Positions 7,420 to 17,950 of a stretch of DNA of 64,000 nt are shown piece by piece (position 1 is the first letter of the stretch; every line of letters starts with the position of its first letter). The translations under genes and the position numbers were made by a program. The DNA comes from UBA4465 sp002292365 (GTDB taxonomy: Bacteria; Bacteroidota; Bacteroidia; Cytophagales; Cyclobacteriaceae). The notes beneath the pieces were generated by a model, which did not search any database, was not told the DNA's origin, and saw only the letters and a list, made by a program, of their open reading frames with translations. The stretch is from the NCBI GenBank assembly GCA_943788615.1, contig CALSQY010000001.1:1491576-1555575 (forward strand), written 5' to 3'.

Positions 7420-9609
7420 CTAACCCAATTTGATATCCTGTTGAATGAAGGGTTGTTTGTATAATCTTTGACCACTGGCTTGATAAATGGCATTGGCCAA
7501 TGCTCCAGAAATTGGAGGTAGGGTAGGTTCCCCAAGTCCAGTGGGATCAATCCCATTGTCAACAAAAAACACTTCTATTTCTGAAGGTGCTTGATGGTGT
7601 CGAATCATACTGTAGGTATCAAAGTTTTTTTGTATTGTGCTACCTTTATCAAAAGTTAAATTACTGTACACGGCATGTCCAATACCATCGATGATGCCTC
7701 CCTCAGCTTGATTGACGGCTCCTTCAGGGTTGATGACAATACCACAGTCAATGGCACACCAAACTTTCATAATTTTATGTTTACCGTTTATCAATACCAT
7801 ATCAAGGACTTGTGCAACATAAGTATTGTGACAAAAATACGCAGAAACACCTCTGTAAATGCCTTCGGTTTTGACTCCCCAATTAGATTTATCTCTGACG
7901 AGTTTTAGTACTTCTGCATATCTATGAGGATCATAATCATTATCAGTTCCGATGGGATTTTTGATAGCACGATCAAATAATTCTAATCTAAAATCAATAG
8001 GATCTTTTCCAGCAGCTTCTGCAACTTCATCTAAAAAAGATTGTTCCGCTCCTGCAATAAAATTGGACCTTGGGGCCCGCCAAGCACCGGTTGAGATGTT
8101 TGAATCAATACTCATCTTTTCAGCTAAGTAATTGGGTACTGCTCCAGCGGGAAATCGATTTTCATAAACAGGACTTTCATGAATGCCTGTACCACGGATT
8201 GAAAATCCAATGAGCTCATTTTTTTTATCTAGCGCAGCTCTATATTTTACTTTATAGGCAGGTCGGTAAACTCCCTGAGTCATGTCATCCTCTCTCGTGT
8301 AAATGAGTTTGATCGGTTTCCCCGTTTTATAGGATATTGTGGCAGCTTCTAATCCAAAATTTCCATACAATCGTCGTCCAAATCCACCTCCCATTCGGGT
8401 AAGCATGACCGTTATATTTTCAATGGGTATATCTAAAAGGTTGGAGATACTTTTCCCCATAGATTTAGGCGTTTGAATGGGTCCGATAAGTTCAGCTTTT
8501 TCTTTGCTTACCTCAGCAAAGAAGTTCATAGGCTCCATGGTATTATGGGCAAGAAAAGGTGCACTAAAGGTCTTTTCAATAACTTGAGATGCATTTTTGA
8601 AAGTTTGTTCTGGATTTCCGTCTTTTCGTGCCCATTGTTTAACTCCCGTTTGGAGAGATTGTTCGAGTTTGAATTCGTGGTCTTGACTATTTTCAGCAGG
8701 AGAATCCCATTCCCATTCCACTATTAGCCCCTTTTTGGCTTTCATGACCTGCCAAGTAGTGTCACCCACAATAGCAATGACCTCAGTGAAGGCATTGACA
8801 TTTGACCATACTGCTTCTTTGGGGGCGGTATTAATGACCAATACATCAGAGATGCCTGGCATTGATTTGATTACCTCTTCATTGAAACTTTTCAATTTCA
8901 TGCCAAAGGCAGGTGAATGCTCAATCATTGAGATTTTCATGCCCTCCCTTTTGAAGTCTAAGCCAAAAATGGGTGCGCCCGAAATGATTTTTTTTCCATC
9001 CACGTTTTTCGTCGGTTGCCCTATGATTTTAAAATCTTTTGGATCCTTTAATTCAACTTTTTCTGGGACTTTAAGTGTACTGGCTATTGCTGCCATTTGA
9101 CCATAGCTCATGGTTCTATTGGATTCATCGTGTTTGATGACACCTTCCTTGGTAGAAAGGCTAGATACAGTTACCTTCCATTCCTTAGCTGCAGCTTCCA
9201 TGAGCATATGTCTTGCCGTAGCGCCCGCCATTCTTAAGCCTTGCCATCCGCGTCGAATAGATTGGCTTCCTCCTGCAATTTGCCTCTCATATTTGTGCGT
9301 ATCTAAAGCTGCCTGCTCCACAACGACATTTTTCCAGGCTACGTCCAATTCTTCGGCCACCACCATAGGCATAGATGTTTTAATATTTTGACCAATTTCT
9401 GGATTTGGTGAAAATATGGTTACCAATCCATTTTCTCCAATTTTAATGAAGGCATTGATATCAAACCATGATTCAGGCATGGAAAGAGCCTGCTCTTTGG
9501 TAGGGTTACAACTGGCAAGCCAGCTAAAACCAAGCATCATGCCACCACTCGAGGCTGCAGAAACTTTTAAAAAGGATCTTCTATTGTATTTTGTTTTAAC
9601 AAGTGTCAT
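7420..9609 (-). CDS. Molybdenum hydroxylase large subunit, IorB-like (xanthine dehydrogenase family)
   Basis: A 729-residue molybdopterin-binding subunit of the aldehyde oxidase/xanthine dehydrogenase family, short two-subunit branch similar to isoquinoline 1-oxidoreductase beta. It has a Tat signal with a lipobox-like cysteine (NRRSFLKVSAASSGG, then LASC), so it is exported folded with its cofactor. The molybdopterin segments MGGGFGRR and GAWRAPRSN are present, and GLGEPTLPPISG near the C-terminus carries the catalytic glutamate (about E694). The ATG at 9609 is preferred to the TTG at 9618. It starts 12 bases after the [2Fe-2S] subunit gene. The substrate is unknown: aldehydes or N-heterocycles are typical. 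No cytochrome subunit is adjacent. Confidence 0.92.
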   Translation of the reverse strand: MTLVKTKYNRRSFLKVSAASSGGMMLGFSWLASCNPTKEQALSMPESWFDINAFIKIGENGLVTIFSPNPEIGQNIKTSMPMVVAEELDVAWKNVVVEQAALDTHKYERQIAGGSQSIRRGWQGLRMAGATARHMLMEAAAKEWKVTVSSLSTKEGVIKHDESNRTMSYGQMAAIASTLKVPEKVELKDPKDFKIIGQPTKNVDGKKIISGAPIFGLDFKREGMKISMIEHSPAFGMKLKSFNEEVIKSMPGISDVLVINTAPKEAVWSNVNAFTEVIAIVGDTTWQVMKAKKGLIVEWEWDSPAENSQDHEFKLEQSLQTGVKQWARKDGNPEQTFKNASQVIEKTFSAPFLAHNTMEPMNFFAEVSKEKAELIGPIQTPKSMGKSISNLLDIPIENITVMLTRMGGGFGRRLYGNFGLEAATISYKTGKPIKLIYTREDDMTQGVYRPAYKVKYRAALDKKNELIGFSIRGTGIHESPVYENRFPAGAVPNYLAEKMSIDSNISTGAWRAPRSNFIAGAEQSFLDEVAEAAGKDPIDFRLELFDRAIKNPIGTDNDYDPHRYAEVLKLVRDKSNWGVKTEGIYRGVSAYFCHNTYVAQVLDMVLINGKHKIMKVWCAIDCGIVINPEGAVNQAEGGIIDGIGHAVYSNLTFDKGSTIQKNFDTYSMIRHHQAPSEIEVFFVDNGIDPTGLGEPTLPPISGALANAIYQASGQRLYKQPFIQQDIKLG

Positions 9610-9621
9610 TCTATGCAATGT

Positions 9622-10092
9622 TTAAGTGAGTTGTGCAGCTGCGGTTTTGATTGCAGTTTTTATTCTTGTATAGGTACCACATCGGCAAATGTTACCCGTC
9701 ATGGCACGATTTATTTCTTTATCGGATGGACTTGGATTGGATTTGAGTAGGGCTGTAGCGTTCATAATCTGTCCGGATTGACAATAGCCGCATTGGGCCA
9801 CATCATGAGCCAACCAAGCCTCTTTCACTATATTTTCCAGGGTTGAGGTTGATTTTGAAACGCCTTCAATAGTAGTAATTGCTTGATCACCTACCGTACT
9901 CACAGCTACAGAGCAGGACCTAATGGCGGAACCATTTAAATGAACCGTACAGGCACCGCATTGAGCAATTCCACAACCATATTTGGTTCCTACCAAATCT
10001 AGGTGATCCCGCAATACCCATAAAATAGGGGTATCGGGATCGGCATCAATTTTTTTTATCTTTCCATTGATATTGAGATTAAATTCAGCCAT
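9622..10092 (-). CDS. Molybdenum hydroxylase [2Fe-2S] subunit, IorA-like
   Basis: A 156-residue two-cluster ferredoxin-type subunit. The N-terminal plant-type [2Fe-2S] motif is YGCGIAQCGACTVHLNG; the C-terminal cluster has CGYCQSGQIM and GNICRCGTY. It passes electrons from the molybdenum centre of the partner encoded immediately downstream. It has no signal of its own and would be carried through the Tat system by the large subunit. Length is typical of the family. Confidence 0.95.
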   Translation of the reverse strand: MAEFNLNINGKIKKIDADPDTPILWVLRDHLDLVGTKYGCGIAQCGACTVHLNGSAIRSCSVAVSTVGDQAITTIEGVSKSTSTLENIVKEAWLAHDVAQCGYCQSGQIMNATALLKSNPSPSDKEINRAMTGNICRCGTYTRIKTAIKTAAAQLT

Positions 10093-10283
10093 AATTTATC
10101 TTATTAATATTTTCTATGAAATCAATATAATAAGGAATGATCTTAGATCAAAGAACATGTTGAAGAATGGGTTTCCTTTTTATAAGGTCTTTATTCGCAG
10201 TTTCATTTTTTAATTAAATAATCTCACAGGACGAAGTTTATCCATAATGATTTATTTTTATAATTAAATTTTAATTGAAAGTC

Positions 10284-13200
10284 ATGTTAAAGGTTAAGCT
10301 GAAAAGGTTATGGATTGGTAGGGAAAAAAAAGGGAGTTCCTTTTTCGCAATTTTAATATTTCTTTTTTTTGGAGGTTTGGGTTTGAGCGGCTGCATCACT
10401 TCTGATAAATTAGTGATCACTAAAGGGACGCGAATTTCTTTAATAGGTAACAATTTAGGTGCTCGAATGATGCACTATGGATTTTTTGAAACGGAAGTAC
10501 AGCTCAAGTTTCCTGATCATCTTTTAGTCATTAGAAATTTATGCGATGGAGGAAATACGCCTGGCTTTAGACCTCATTCAGGTAGAAACGAGCCATGGGC
10601 TTTTCCGGGTGCTGCCCAATTTCAGAATGACCTGGCTCAAAATTCGGGTAGTGAAGGGCATTTTGAAACCCCAGATCAGTGGCTGGATAGGTTGGATACT
10701 GATTTGATTATAAGTTTTTTTGGTTTCAATGAATCCTTTGAGGATTCAGCAGGCTTAGCCCTTTTCATCGATGAATTGCACGCCTTTATCACCCATACCC
10801 AAGTACAAAAATACAATGGCTTTCATGCGCCGGAGTTGGTACTGGTATCTCCCATTGCTTTTCAAGATCTATCAAAAATGGAAGATCTACCTGATGGAAT
10901 TGAAATTAATAGGAGGTTGAAAATGTATACCCATGCCATGGCTCAAGTTGCTCTAGAAGAAAAAATACCTTTTATTGATGTTTTTACGCCGAGTACCAAA
11001 TGGTTTTCAGATAAAAAATTGACCATTGATGGTATGCAACTCAATGAAGAGGGCTATCGCATATTTTCCTCATTCTTATCCAATGCACTATTTCAGGAAG
11101 GTAAAAAACATGATGAGACCGCCTTTGAGGGAGTAAGAGCTCGCGTGATAGATAAAAATTGGTTTTGGCAGAATGATTTTAAAATACCTAACGGCGTGCA
11201 TGTCTTTGGTAGGAGGTATGATCCTTTCGGTTCAGACAATTATCCTGATGAGCTAAAAAAAATCAGAGAACTTACCCAAATTAGAGATACAGCTATTTGG
11301 AGCTTTATGCAAAATAGCCCTTATGATGTGGTCCTTGCGGATGGCCAAACGCAAGAACTGGCTATTGTTGAAACTAATTACAGGAATAAAGAGGAGATTA
11401 CTTATTTATATGGAGAGGAGGCCCTCGCTACGCTCACGGTACCCGAGGGATATGAAATCGAACTTTTCGCCTCCGAAGAAACCTTTCCAGATTTAGCCAA
11501 TCCAGTGCAGCTTTCATTTGACGATAAGGGTCGCTTGTGGGTTGCGACTATGCCAAGTTACCCACATTATAAACCGGGAGATCCCAAGCCCAATGATAAA
11601 TTACTTATTCTAGAGGATACCAATGAGGATGGAAAGGCAGATCAGCAGACGATATTTGCAGACGGATTACATTTGCCCATAGGATTTGAACTGGCTAGCG
11701 AAGGCGTGTACATCTCACAGGGCAATCATTTAAAATTATATAAAGATGTGGATGGTGATGATCAAGCGGATGAAGTAGAAATTCTATTAAGTGGTTTTGA
11801 CGATCATGATACCCATCATGCCATCAGTGCTTTTACTGTAGATCCATCAGGAGCTATTTATATGGGGGAGGGCGTCTTTTTGCATACCAATGTGGAGACA
11901 CCTTACGGACCCGTAAGGGCAACCAACGGCGGTTTTTACAGATACAGTCCGCAACAATATAAATTAGAGCGTACCGCGCAATTGTCCATTCCCAATCCAT
12001 GGGGTATTGCATTTGATGCATGGGGCCAGAACTTTTTCTGTGATACATCGGGTCCAGATGTACGGTGGATGATGCCGGGATCTATTAAGCCAACATATGG
12101 GATTTCATCACCAAAATCAAAGAACTTGATAGAGGAAGCCCATAGGGTGAGGCCCACCTCAGGTTTAGAATTTGTATCCAGCCGTCATTTCCCAGAGCAG
12201 GTCCAAGGAGATTTACTGATCAATAATACTATTGGATTTTTAGGGACTAAACAACATAAGTTCATCGGGAAGGGTACGGGCTATGAAGCGAAGCATCGAC
12301 AGGATTTAATTGTAGGGACCGATCCAAATTTCAGGCCGGTTGATATGGAGTTTGCTCCAGATGGTTCTTTATTTGTCGTGGATTGGCACAATGTTTTGGT
12401 TGGACACATGCAACACAATGCACGTGATCCTTTGAGAGATCATGTGCATGGGCGTATTTACCGCGTAACTTATCCTTCCAGACCTCTAGTGGTGCCCGCA
12501 GTCATAAATGGAGCGAGCACAGAGAGGCTGCTGGATAATTTGAAATTACCCGAATACAGAACACGCTATCGCAGTCGTCGGGCGCTCAGAGGCAAAGAGA
12601 CCGAGTTGGTATCCGAGGCTTTGAAGGTTTGGGTAGCTAATTTAGATCCAAATGATCAATTATATGATCATCATTTATTGGAAGCATTGTGGGTGAGTTG
12701 GGGAAACAATCAAATTGATCTGGATCTCTTTGAAGAAGTATTTTATTCAGAAAATTACAGGTTGAGAGCTGCCGCTGTTCGAGTGATGCGTTATATGGAA
12801 GTTCAAATTCCTCAAAGTGAAGAATGGTTAATAGAAGCAGGATCGGATGTCCATGGTCAGGTGCGTTTGGAAGCCCTTGTGGCTGCTTCTTGGTTTGACG
12901 AGGAAGTGGCTCAAAAAGTTCTCTCGGCTGTTGCATCCTTGCCATTGGATGATTGGATGAGAGCTAGTTACAATGCCATTGTCAGCAATTTTGGGATTTC
13001 GGGAGTTTCTGAAATGTATGAGCAAAGTAAACCCAGAGAAAAACGCATGGTGGATCTTGAGGGGCCTGATCTTGAATTGTATCATTTAGGTAAAACCATT
13101 TATGCGAAGGAAGGTTATTGTGCAACTTGCCATCAAGTTGATGGAAAGGGAATTAAGTCTGCTGGATTCCCACCTCTAAAAGAGACTCAATGGGTGCTTG

Positions 13201-13460
13201 GAGACGAGGAAAGGTTAATTAAAATCACATTGAATGGCCTCATGGGTAAAATGAAAGTAATGGGAAAATCCTACAATGGAAAAGTACCTATGATGGCTTT
13301 TGGTAGTTTACTCAATGATCGAGAAATTGCTGGGGTACTCACCTATGTACGCAATAGTTTTGGTAACAAAGCAGCAGCGATTTCGTCTGAAAAAGTAAAG
13401 CAGGTCAGAGCGGAGACTCAGAATAAAAAGGGCTATTATTTGGTTGAAGAATTGAAGTAA
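10284..13460 (+). CDS. PVC-type heme-binding lipoprotein: SGNH + beta-propeller + HEAT + cytochrome c
   Basis: A 1058-residue surface or periplasmic lipoprotein (lipobox LSGC, Cys37). Residues about 45-290 look like an SGNH/GDSL-type hydrolase (ISLIGNNLGARM near the start, then ISFFGFNESF). About 385-740 is a glucose-dehydrogenase-like propeller beginning VPEGYEIELFASEE, of the type found in PVC-group heme proteins. A helical, HEAT-like stretch follows, then a cytochrome c domain with CATCH at about 946-950. Such proteins are linked to breakdown of complex sugars and their substrate is generally unknown. The ATG at 10284 is preferred over the TTG at 10275. Confidence 0.85.
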   Translation: MLKVKLKRLWIGREKKGSSFFAILIFLFFGGLGLSGCITSDKLVITKGTRISLIGNNLGARMMHYGFFETEVQLKFPDHLLVIRNLCDGGNTPGFRPHSGRNEPWAFPGAAQFQNDLAQNSGSEGHFETPDQWLDRLDTDLIISFFGFNESFEDSAGLALFIDELHAFITHTQVQKYNGFHAPELVLVSPIAFQDLSKMEDLPDGIEINRRLKMYTHAMAQVALEEKIPFIDVFTPSTKWFSDKKLTIDGMQLNEEGYRIFSSFLSNALFQEGKKHDETAFEGVRARVIDKNWFWQNDFKIPNGVHVFGRRYDPFGSDNYPDELKKIRELTQIRDTAIWSFMQNSPYDVVLADGQTQELAIVETNYRNKEEITYLYGEEALATLTVPEGYEIELFASEETFPDLANPVQLSFDDKGRLWVATMPSYPHYKPGDPKPNDKLLILEDTNEDGKADQQTIFADGLHLPIGFELASEGVYISQGNHLKLYKDVDGDDQADEVEILLSGFDDHDTHHAISAFTVDPSGAIYMGEGVFLHTNVETPYGPVRATNGGFYRYSPQQYKLERTAQLSIPNPWGIAFDAWGQNFFCDTSGPDVRWMMPGSIKPTYGISSPKSKNLIEEAHRVRPTSGLEFVSSRHFPEQVQGDLLINNTIGFLGTKQHKFIGKGTGYEAKHRQDLIVGTDPNFRPVDMEFAPDGSLFVVDWHNVLVGHMQHNARDPLRDHVHGRIYRVTYPSRPLVVPAVINGASTERLLDNLKLPEYRTRYRSRRALRGKETELVSEALKVWVANLDPNDQLYDHHLLEALWVSWGNNQIDLDLFEEVFYSENYRLRAAAVRVMRYMEVQIPQSEEWLIEAGSDVHGQVRLEALVAASWFDEEVAQKVLSAVASLPLDDWMRASYNAIVSNFGISGVSEMYEQSKPREKRMVDLEGPDLELYHLGKTIYAKEGYCATCHQVDGKGIKSAGFPPLKETQWVLGDEERLIKITLNGLMGKMKVMGKSYNGKVPMMAFGSLLNDREIAGVLTYVRNSFGNKAAAISSEKVKQVRAETQNKKGYYLVEELK

Positions 13461-13522
13461 AACCTTTTTAATCTGTATCCAATACATGATTAAAAATGAC
13501 TGTAGATCGAATTAATTCACAT

Positions 13523-14350
13523 ATGGGATTTTTAAAATATATTTTTTTAGTGCTATATCTTTATGGTGCTCAGTTAACGGCTCAAATCTTAACTGATGAG
13601 GCGCAACTATTAACCAACTTGTCCTACAGGCAAGGAACAGATGATGCGTATACTCTTGAAAGATGTGTTTTAGATATTTATCTACCTGAAACGACAGATT
13701 TCGCTACGGTAGTTTGGTTCCATGGAGGAGGGTTGAAGTTTGGAAATAAATTTATTCCTGAAGGCTTAAAAAAACAAGGAATAGCGGTAGTCGCCGTGAA
13801 TTATCGGTTGTATCCCAAAGTAAAATCACCCATGTATATTGATGATGCGGCGGCGGCGGTTGCTTGGGTTTTTAAAAATATAGCTTCTTATGGAGGAGAT
13901 CCCAATTTAATTTTTGTTGCTGGGCATTCGGCAGGAGGATATTTGACTAGTATGCTGGGATTGGACAAAAGTTATCTCAATACCTATGGCATAGATGCGG
14001 ATGCCATTGCAGGATTGATTCCTTACAGTGGACATACCATCACTCATTTTACCGTCAGATCAGAGCGTGAGCTGAAATGGGACGATGTTCGGGTTGATCA
14101 CATGGCACCTTTAGCACATATCAGGAAAGATGCACCGCCGATCATCTTAATTACAGGAGATCGTGAATTGGAGCTGTACGGTAGATATGAAGAAAACGCC
14201 TATTTCTGGAGAATGCTTAAAAGTATAGGCCATCCCTATGTTGAATTATATGAGTTAGAGGGTTACAATCACGGTGATATGGCAGTACCAGCCCATCATA
14301 TTTTATTAAAAACCATATCCAAAATTTCGAGTGAAATCACTTCAAGATAA
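13523..14350 (+). CDS. Exported alpha/beta hydrolase (esterase/lipase type)
   Basis: A 275-residue alpha/beta-hydrolase of the carboxylesterase/BD-FAE kind. The oxyanion-hole motif HGGGLKFG, the nucleophile elbow GHSAGGY and the late GYNHGDM histidine region are present, with an aspartate in ITGDRELE. Starting at the ATG at 13523 gives MGFLKYIFLVLYLYGAQLTAQ, a signal peptide; the ATG at 13496 adds nine residues and weakens it. It follows the PVC-type lipoprotein gene by about 60 bases and may share its transcript, suggesting ester removal from a polysaccharide. Substrate unknown. Confidence 0.88.
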   Translation: MGFLKYIFLVLYLYGAQLTAQILTDEAQLLTNLSYRQGTDDAYTLERCVLDIYLPETTDFATVVWFHGGGLKFGNKFIPEGLKKQGIAVVAVNYRLYPKVKSPMYIDDAAAAVAWVFKNIASYGGDPNLIFVAGHSAGGYLTSMLGLDKSYLNTYGIDADAIAGLIPYSGHTITHFTVRSERELKWDDVRVDHMAPLAHIRKDAPPIILITGDRELELYGRYEENAYFWRMLKSIGHPYVELYELEGYNHGDMAVPAHHILLKTISKISSEITSR

Positions 14351-14381
14351 GTCTATTAGATTTTTGTTGGGATCAATCTTG

Positions 14382-15782
14382 TCAAGAAATAATTTCTAAC
14401 GGCGGAGTCGTTTTCCAATTTCCCCGTGTGAAATCAGGAAAGCTTTGGGGGGTACCGCCCGCCACCACCGATTTTTCACTTAAAGGACCAACGGCACTCC
14501 ATAAACAGCCCTCATATACATTTTGATCCAATGGGAGCCCTTGTTGTAAGCATTCAATGATTCTAAAATCTAATATGCCATCCATGCCGCCATGACCTGA
14601 ATCCTTGGCCAGAGCATTCATTCTTTTATAAAGGGGATGATCATATTTCTCATAAATTTTTACCAGTTCATCTCCCTGTGCCCAGCTATGAGCATCAGTG
14701 TTAACGCCTTCAACGCCTCCTTCGAGGGCGATACGTGGGGGATAGTCTGCCAAACAACCAAGCGTACCTTGAATTAAATTAAGTCTTGTGTAAGGTCTGG
14801 GGCTGGTTTCATCCCATTGAATCATGATGGTACGCCCCATGTTTGTTTTGATTATGGAGGTATTCATGTCTCCCCCTGCATATTTTAATTGGTTCCATTT
14901 GTGATCTGCAGGATAATTCTTTTTCGCGTAATTTTGACGACCCATGGCTGGCGTAGAATAGGAGACGAGTGTATTGAAAATATCTTGGGTTCGACCAATA
15001 CTCATGTATTGCGCTATAGGCCCCAATCCATGCGTAGGATAAAGATTACCGTTTCTTTTGGCGTATTGATGGGTCCTCCAAGACCCTGTCCCACGATCTT
15101 GCTCTTCCATCTGAAATCTTAAATCATGGATGTAAGCCGCTTCTCCATGGAGTAATTCTCCAATCACGCCCTGACGACACATATTGAGGTACAATAATTC
15201 TTCTCGACCATAATTAACATTCTCCATCATCATACAGTGCTTTTGGGTACGCTCTGAGGTATCAACTATTTGCCACATTTCTGCTAAAGTCAGGGCCAGG
15301 GGTACTTCAACAAAAGCATGAGCCCCCTGATTCATAGATTCAATGGCCATGGGAGCATGATTGGACCAATTTGTTGCTATAAAAACCATATCCGGTTTCA
15401 CTTCGGTAAGCATGGTAAGCCACTTATTTTCATCTCCATAATAGGTAGTTATATTTTTGTGACGTTGTCCTTTACCTATTTTCCTTATCTCCTCGGCCCA
15501 TTTTTTTACCAAATCTTCGTAGAGGTCGCTGATGGCTACAATCTCGGTTCCCGGTAGACCCGCGGCAAATTTGAGATGCTCAGGTCCACGAGCACCCACT
15601 CCAATGATGGCAATACGAATATTGGGAAGTTTGGGTGCGGCAAAACTTCCCATGTATTTAGATTGAGCTGCGCGATCATTAGACAAATCTGAAACATCTG
15701 CTTTTATGGTGTTGGCAGTTACTAACGCGGCGGCAGAGAGCGAGGATTTCTGTAAAAATTTGCGTCGACTTAAATCTTTCAT
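14382..15782 (-). CDS. Tat-exported Gfo/Idh/MocA oxidoreductase, GH109-like
   Basis: A 466-residue protein with a Tat signal (SRRKFLQKSSLSAAAL) and an NAD-binding Rossmann start RIAIIGVGARG. The segments EVPLALTLAEMW, ENVNYGREELLYL and YPTHGLGPIAQYM match the GH109 branch, in which NAD-dependent redox chemistry hydrolyses alpha-N-acetylgalactosaminides. GH109 is the best-studied function of this subgroup, but many relatives are uncharacterised, so the sugar is uncertain. Convergent with the alpha/beta hydrolase gene. With the glycosylasparaginase upstream it fits glycan scavenging. Confidence 0.85.
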   Translation of the reverse strand: MKDLSRRKFLQKSSLSAAALVTANTIKADVSDLSNDRAAQSKYMGSFAAPKLPNIRIAIIGVGARGPEHLKFAAGLPGTEIVAISDLYEDLVKKWAEEIRKIGKGQRHKNITTYYGDENKWLTMLTEVKPDMVFIATNWSNHAPMAIESMNQGAHAFVEVPLALTLAEMWQIVDTSERTQKHCMMMENVNYGREELLYLNMCRQGVIGELLHGEAAYIHDLRFQMEEQDRGTGSWRTHQYAKRNGNLYPTHGLGPIAQYMSIGRTQDIFNTLVSYSTPAMGRQNYAKKNYPADHKWNQLKYAGGDMNTSIIKTNMGRTIMIQWDETSPRPYTRLNLIQGTLGCLADYPPRIALEGGVEGVNTDAHSWAQGDELVKIYEKYDHPLYKRMNALAKDSGHGGMDGILDFRIIECLQQGLPLDQNVYEGCLWSAVGPLSEKSVVAGGTPQSFPDFTRGNWKTTPPLEIIS

Positions 15783-16060
15783 AAAAAAATGAATTAGTAA
15801 TCAATTTAACTTTGTAAGGATCAAATATTCACTTGATCGAATAATTTAAAAAGAGCGGTCATATTTATTTTATGAGCGGTATGATAATTTGGGTTTTTTT
15901 GGTTCATTTCTATGATTTATTTCTATTTTGAGGCTTTCAACTGATCAGTAATGGTATGGCCTATTATCATTTGGTTTTCAATAGGCCTTATTATTTACAA
16001 AACAATAATTCATTTAAATTTGGACTTTCATAGTAAATGGTATTAATTCTGTGCTTGCAC

Positions 16061-17758
16061 ATGAAAGATTCAGAAACTTTTACTCAATCCGTTTTCCATA
16101 AACTCCCCATTCCAATTGCGGAAACAGATCTCCCCGAAAAGTTCACTTTTCCTTTTTCATACCAACCGCATCTAGTGGCATTAAGCGCTGTCAAAGCCTT
16201 ACAGACCTATTTGAATGAGCAAAAAAAATGGACCCATGACTTTGGAGATCAGACCGATGAATCTGGTGAAATCTGTGGTAAGATGTTTGGTATTTTGGTG
16301 GTACAGAATAAGCGAAAAGAGCTGGGTTACTTGGCCGCATTTTCCGGGAAACTTGCTGAAAAGAATTATTTAGAGGGTTTCGTGGGTCCAATTTATGATA
16401 GATTGGCCGATGATGGTTTTTTTAAAGAAGAGGAGGCATCCATTATAGCGATTAATGACCAAATTAAAGCCATCGAGTATGATCCTCAGTATCAGGATTT
16501 ATTATCTGAGTATAATACTAAAAGAGATAAAAGCAATAAGGAAATGCAAGTAAGCCTGATGAATAAAAAGGAGGCTAAGCACATTAGGCAACTTAAAAGA
16601 GAGGCGGCAATGAAAGACTTAAGCGGTGATCGCCTTGAGAATTTGTTGCAACAAATGAGCAAAGAGAGTCAGGACTTGCATTTTCAACATAAAAGGAAGC
16701 TACAAGCCTGGCGGGAAGTATTAAGAGCTGCAGAAGTCCGTTTGGCTTTTTATCAAAAAAAAATCAATGAATTAAAGGAAAGAAGGAAGAGTAAGTCAGC
16801 GGTACTTCAGCAGCAACTATTTGATCAATATCAATTTCTGAATCAACAAAAAGAGAGGAAAGGATTAACCACCTTGTTCAAGCATACCAAACAGCAAAGG
16901 CCACCTGCAGGTGCTGGAGACTGTGCTGCTCCAAAGCTATTGCAGCATGCTTTTCTCAATGACTTAAAACCTGTGGCTTTAGCGGAGTTTTGGTGGGGAC
17001 AATCACCTAAACTTGAATTGCGTCGCCATGGATATTTTTATCCTGCTTGCCTTGGTAAATGCAAGCCTATTTTAATTCATATGTTGGCAGGTATGCGTAT
17101 TGATGAGAATCCCGCCTATCATGAGGCGTTAAAGACAAAAGGGTTGGATATAATCTATGAATCAGTGGATTATTTGGTTATCAATAAGCCCAATGGTTTG
17201 TTATCGGTATCAGGAAAATACGTATTGGATTCCGTAGCCAGCAGGGTCAAGGCCACATTCCCAAAGGCTACAGGCCCTATGATGGTACATCGATTGGACC
17301 GCGAAACTTCTGGATTGATGGTGGTGGCCAAGACTCTAGCAGCTTATCTTGATTTTCAAAATCAGTTTTTAAATAAGACTATTAAAAAAGAATACATTGC
17401 CATCTTAAATGGTATTCCAGAATACAAAGCCCCATCGATCAAATTGCCATTGAGACCTGATTACCATCAACGTCCACGTCAAATGGTTTGTTATCATGAG
17501 GGTAAATTGGCCGAAACGTATTGGTCGATCCTAGAAATTAAAGCATCCAAAGCGCGGGTATTATTTAAACCTATTACCGGGAGGACTCACCAGCTTAGAG
17601 TACATTCAGCCCATCCTCAAGGTCTAAATATGCCCATTGAGGGAGACGAATTGTATGGCTTGAAGTCGGATAGATTGAAGCTGCATGCCGCTGCCCTCAC
17701 TTTTAAGGATCCTACCAATGGCAAGTCAATGGAATTTCATTTAGATCCGGATTTTTAA
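16061..17758 (+). CDS. RluA-family RNA pseudouridine synthase with long N-terminal extension
   Basis: The C-terminal part (about residues 355-565) is an RluA-type pseudouridine synthase: HRLDRETSGLMVVAKT contains the catalytic aspartate, followed by the KEYIAILNG and GRTHQLRVH motifs. The preceding ~340 residues are a mixed region with a long coiled coil (around residues 165-270), found in a longer subgroup of the family. Target RNA position is not predictable. Two in-frame ATGs exist (16037 and 16061); I prefer 16061 (MKDSETFTQS), as the eight extra residues are hydrophobic and unlikely. Divergent from the GH109-like gene across about 280 gene-free bases. Confidence 0.9.
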   Translation: MKDSETFTQSVFHKLPIPIAETDLPEKFTFPFSYQPHLVALSAVKALQTYLNEQKKWTHDFGDQTDESGEICGKMFGILVVQNKRKELGYLAAFSGKLAEKNYLEGFVGPIYDRLADDGFFKEEEASIIAINDQIKAIEYDPQYQDLLSEYNTKRDKSNKEMQVSLMNKKEAKHIRQLKREAAMKDLSGDRLENLLQQMSKESQDLHFQHKRKLQAWREVLRAAEVRLAFYQKKINELKERRKSKSAVLQQQLFDQYQFLNQQKERKGLTTLFKHTKQQRPPAGAGDCAAPKLLQHAFLNDLKPVALAEFWWGQSPKLELRRHGYFYPACLGKCKPILIHMLAGMRIDENPAYHEALKTKGLDIIYESVDYLVINKPNGLLSVSGKYVLDSVASRVKATFPKATGPMMVHRLDRETSGLMVVAKTLAAYLDFQNQFLNKTIKKEYIAILNGIPEYKAPSIKLPLRPDYHQRPRQMVCYHEGKLAETYWSILEIKASKARVLFKPITGRTHQLRVHSAHPQGLNMPIEGDELYGLKSDRLKLHAAALTFKDPTNGKSMEFHLDPDF

Positions 17759-17950
17759 GGGACTGATCAAAAATAGCTTAGATTAAATGTCTGGGGACAA
17801 GTTGACACCCTTAATTGCCTAGTTCATTCTATTGCTTTAGGAGCAATAATTTCTATATATAAATTTTAAAGTAGTTATTGATGAGTAAGCAAATCAAATC
17901 ACTTATCGCAAAACTTTAATCTTATTACTTAAACCAAAATTTTTTACTAG

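Noticed and set aside
8473..9625. Plus-strand ORFs across the molybdenum hydroxylase gene
   Set aside because: All mirror the well-supported minus-strand coding frame and have no independent start or family.
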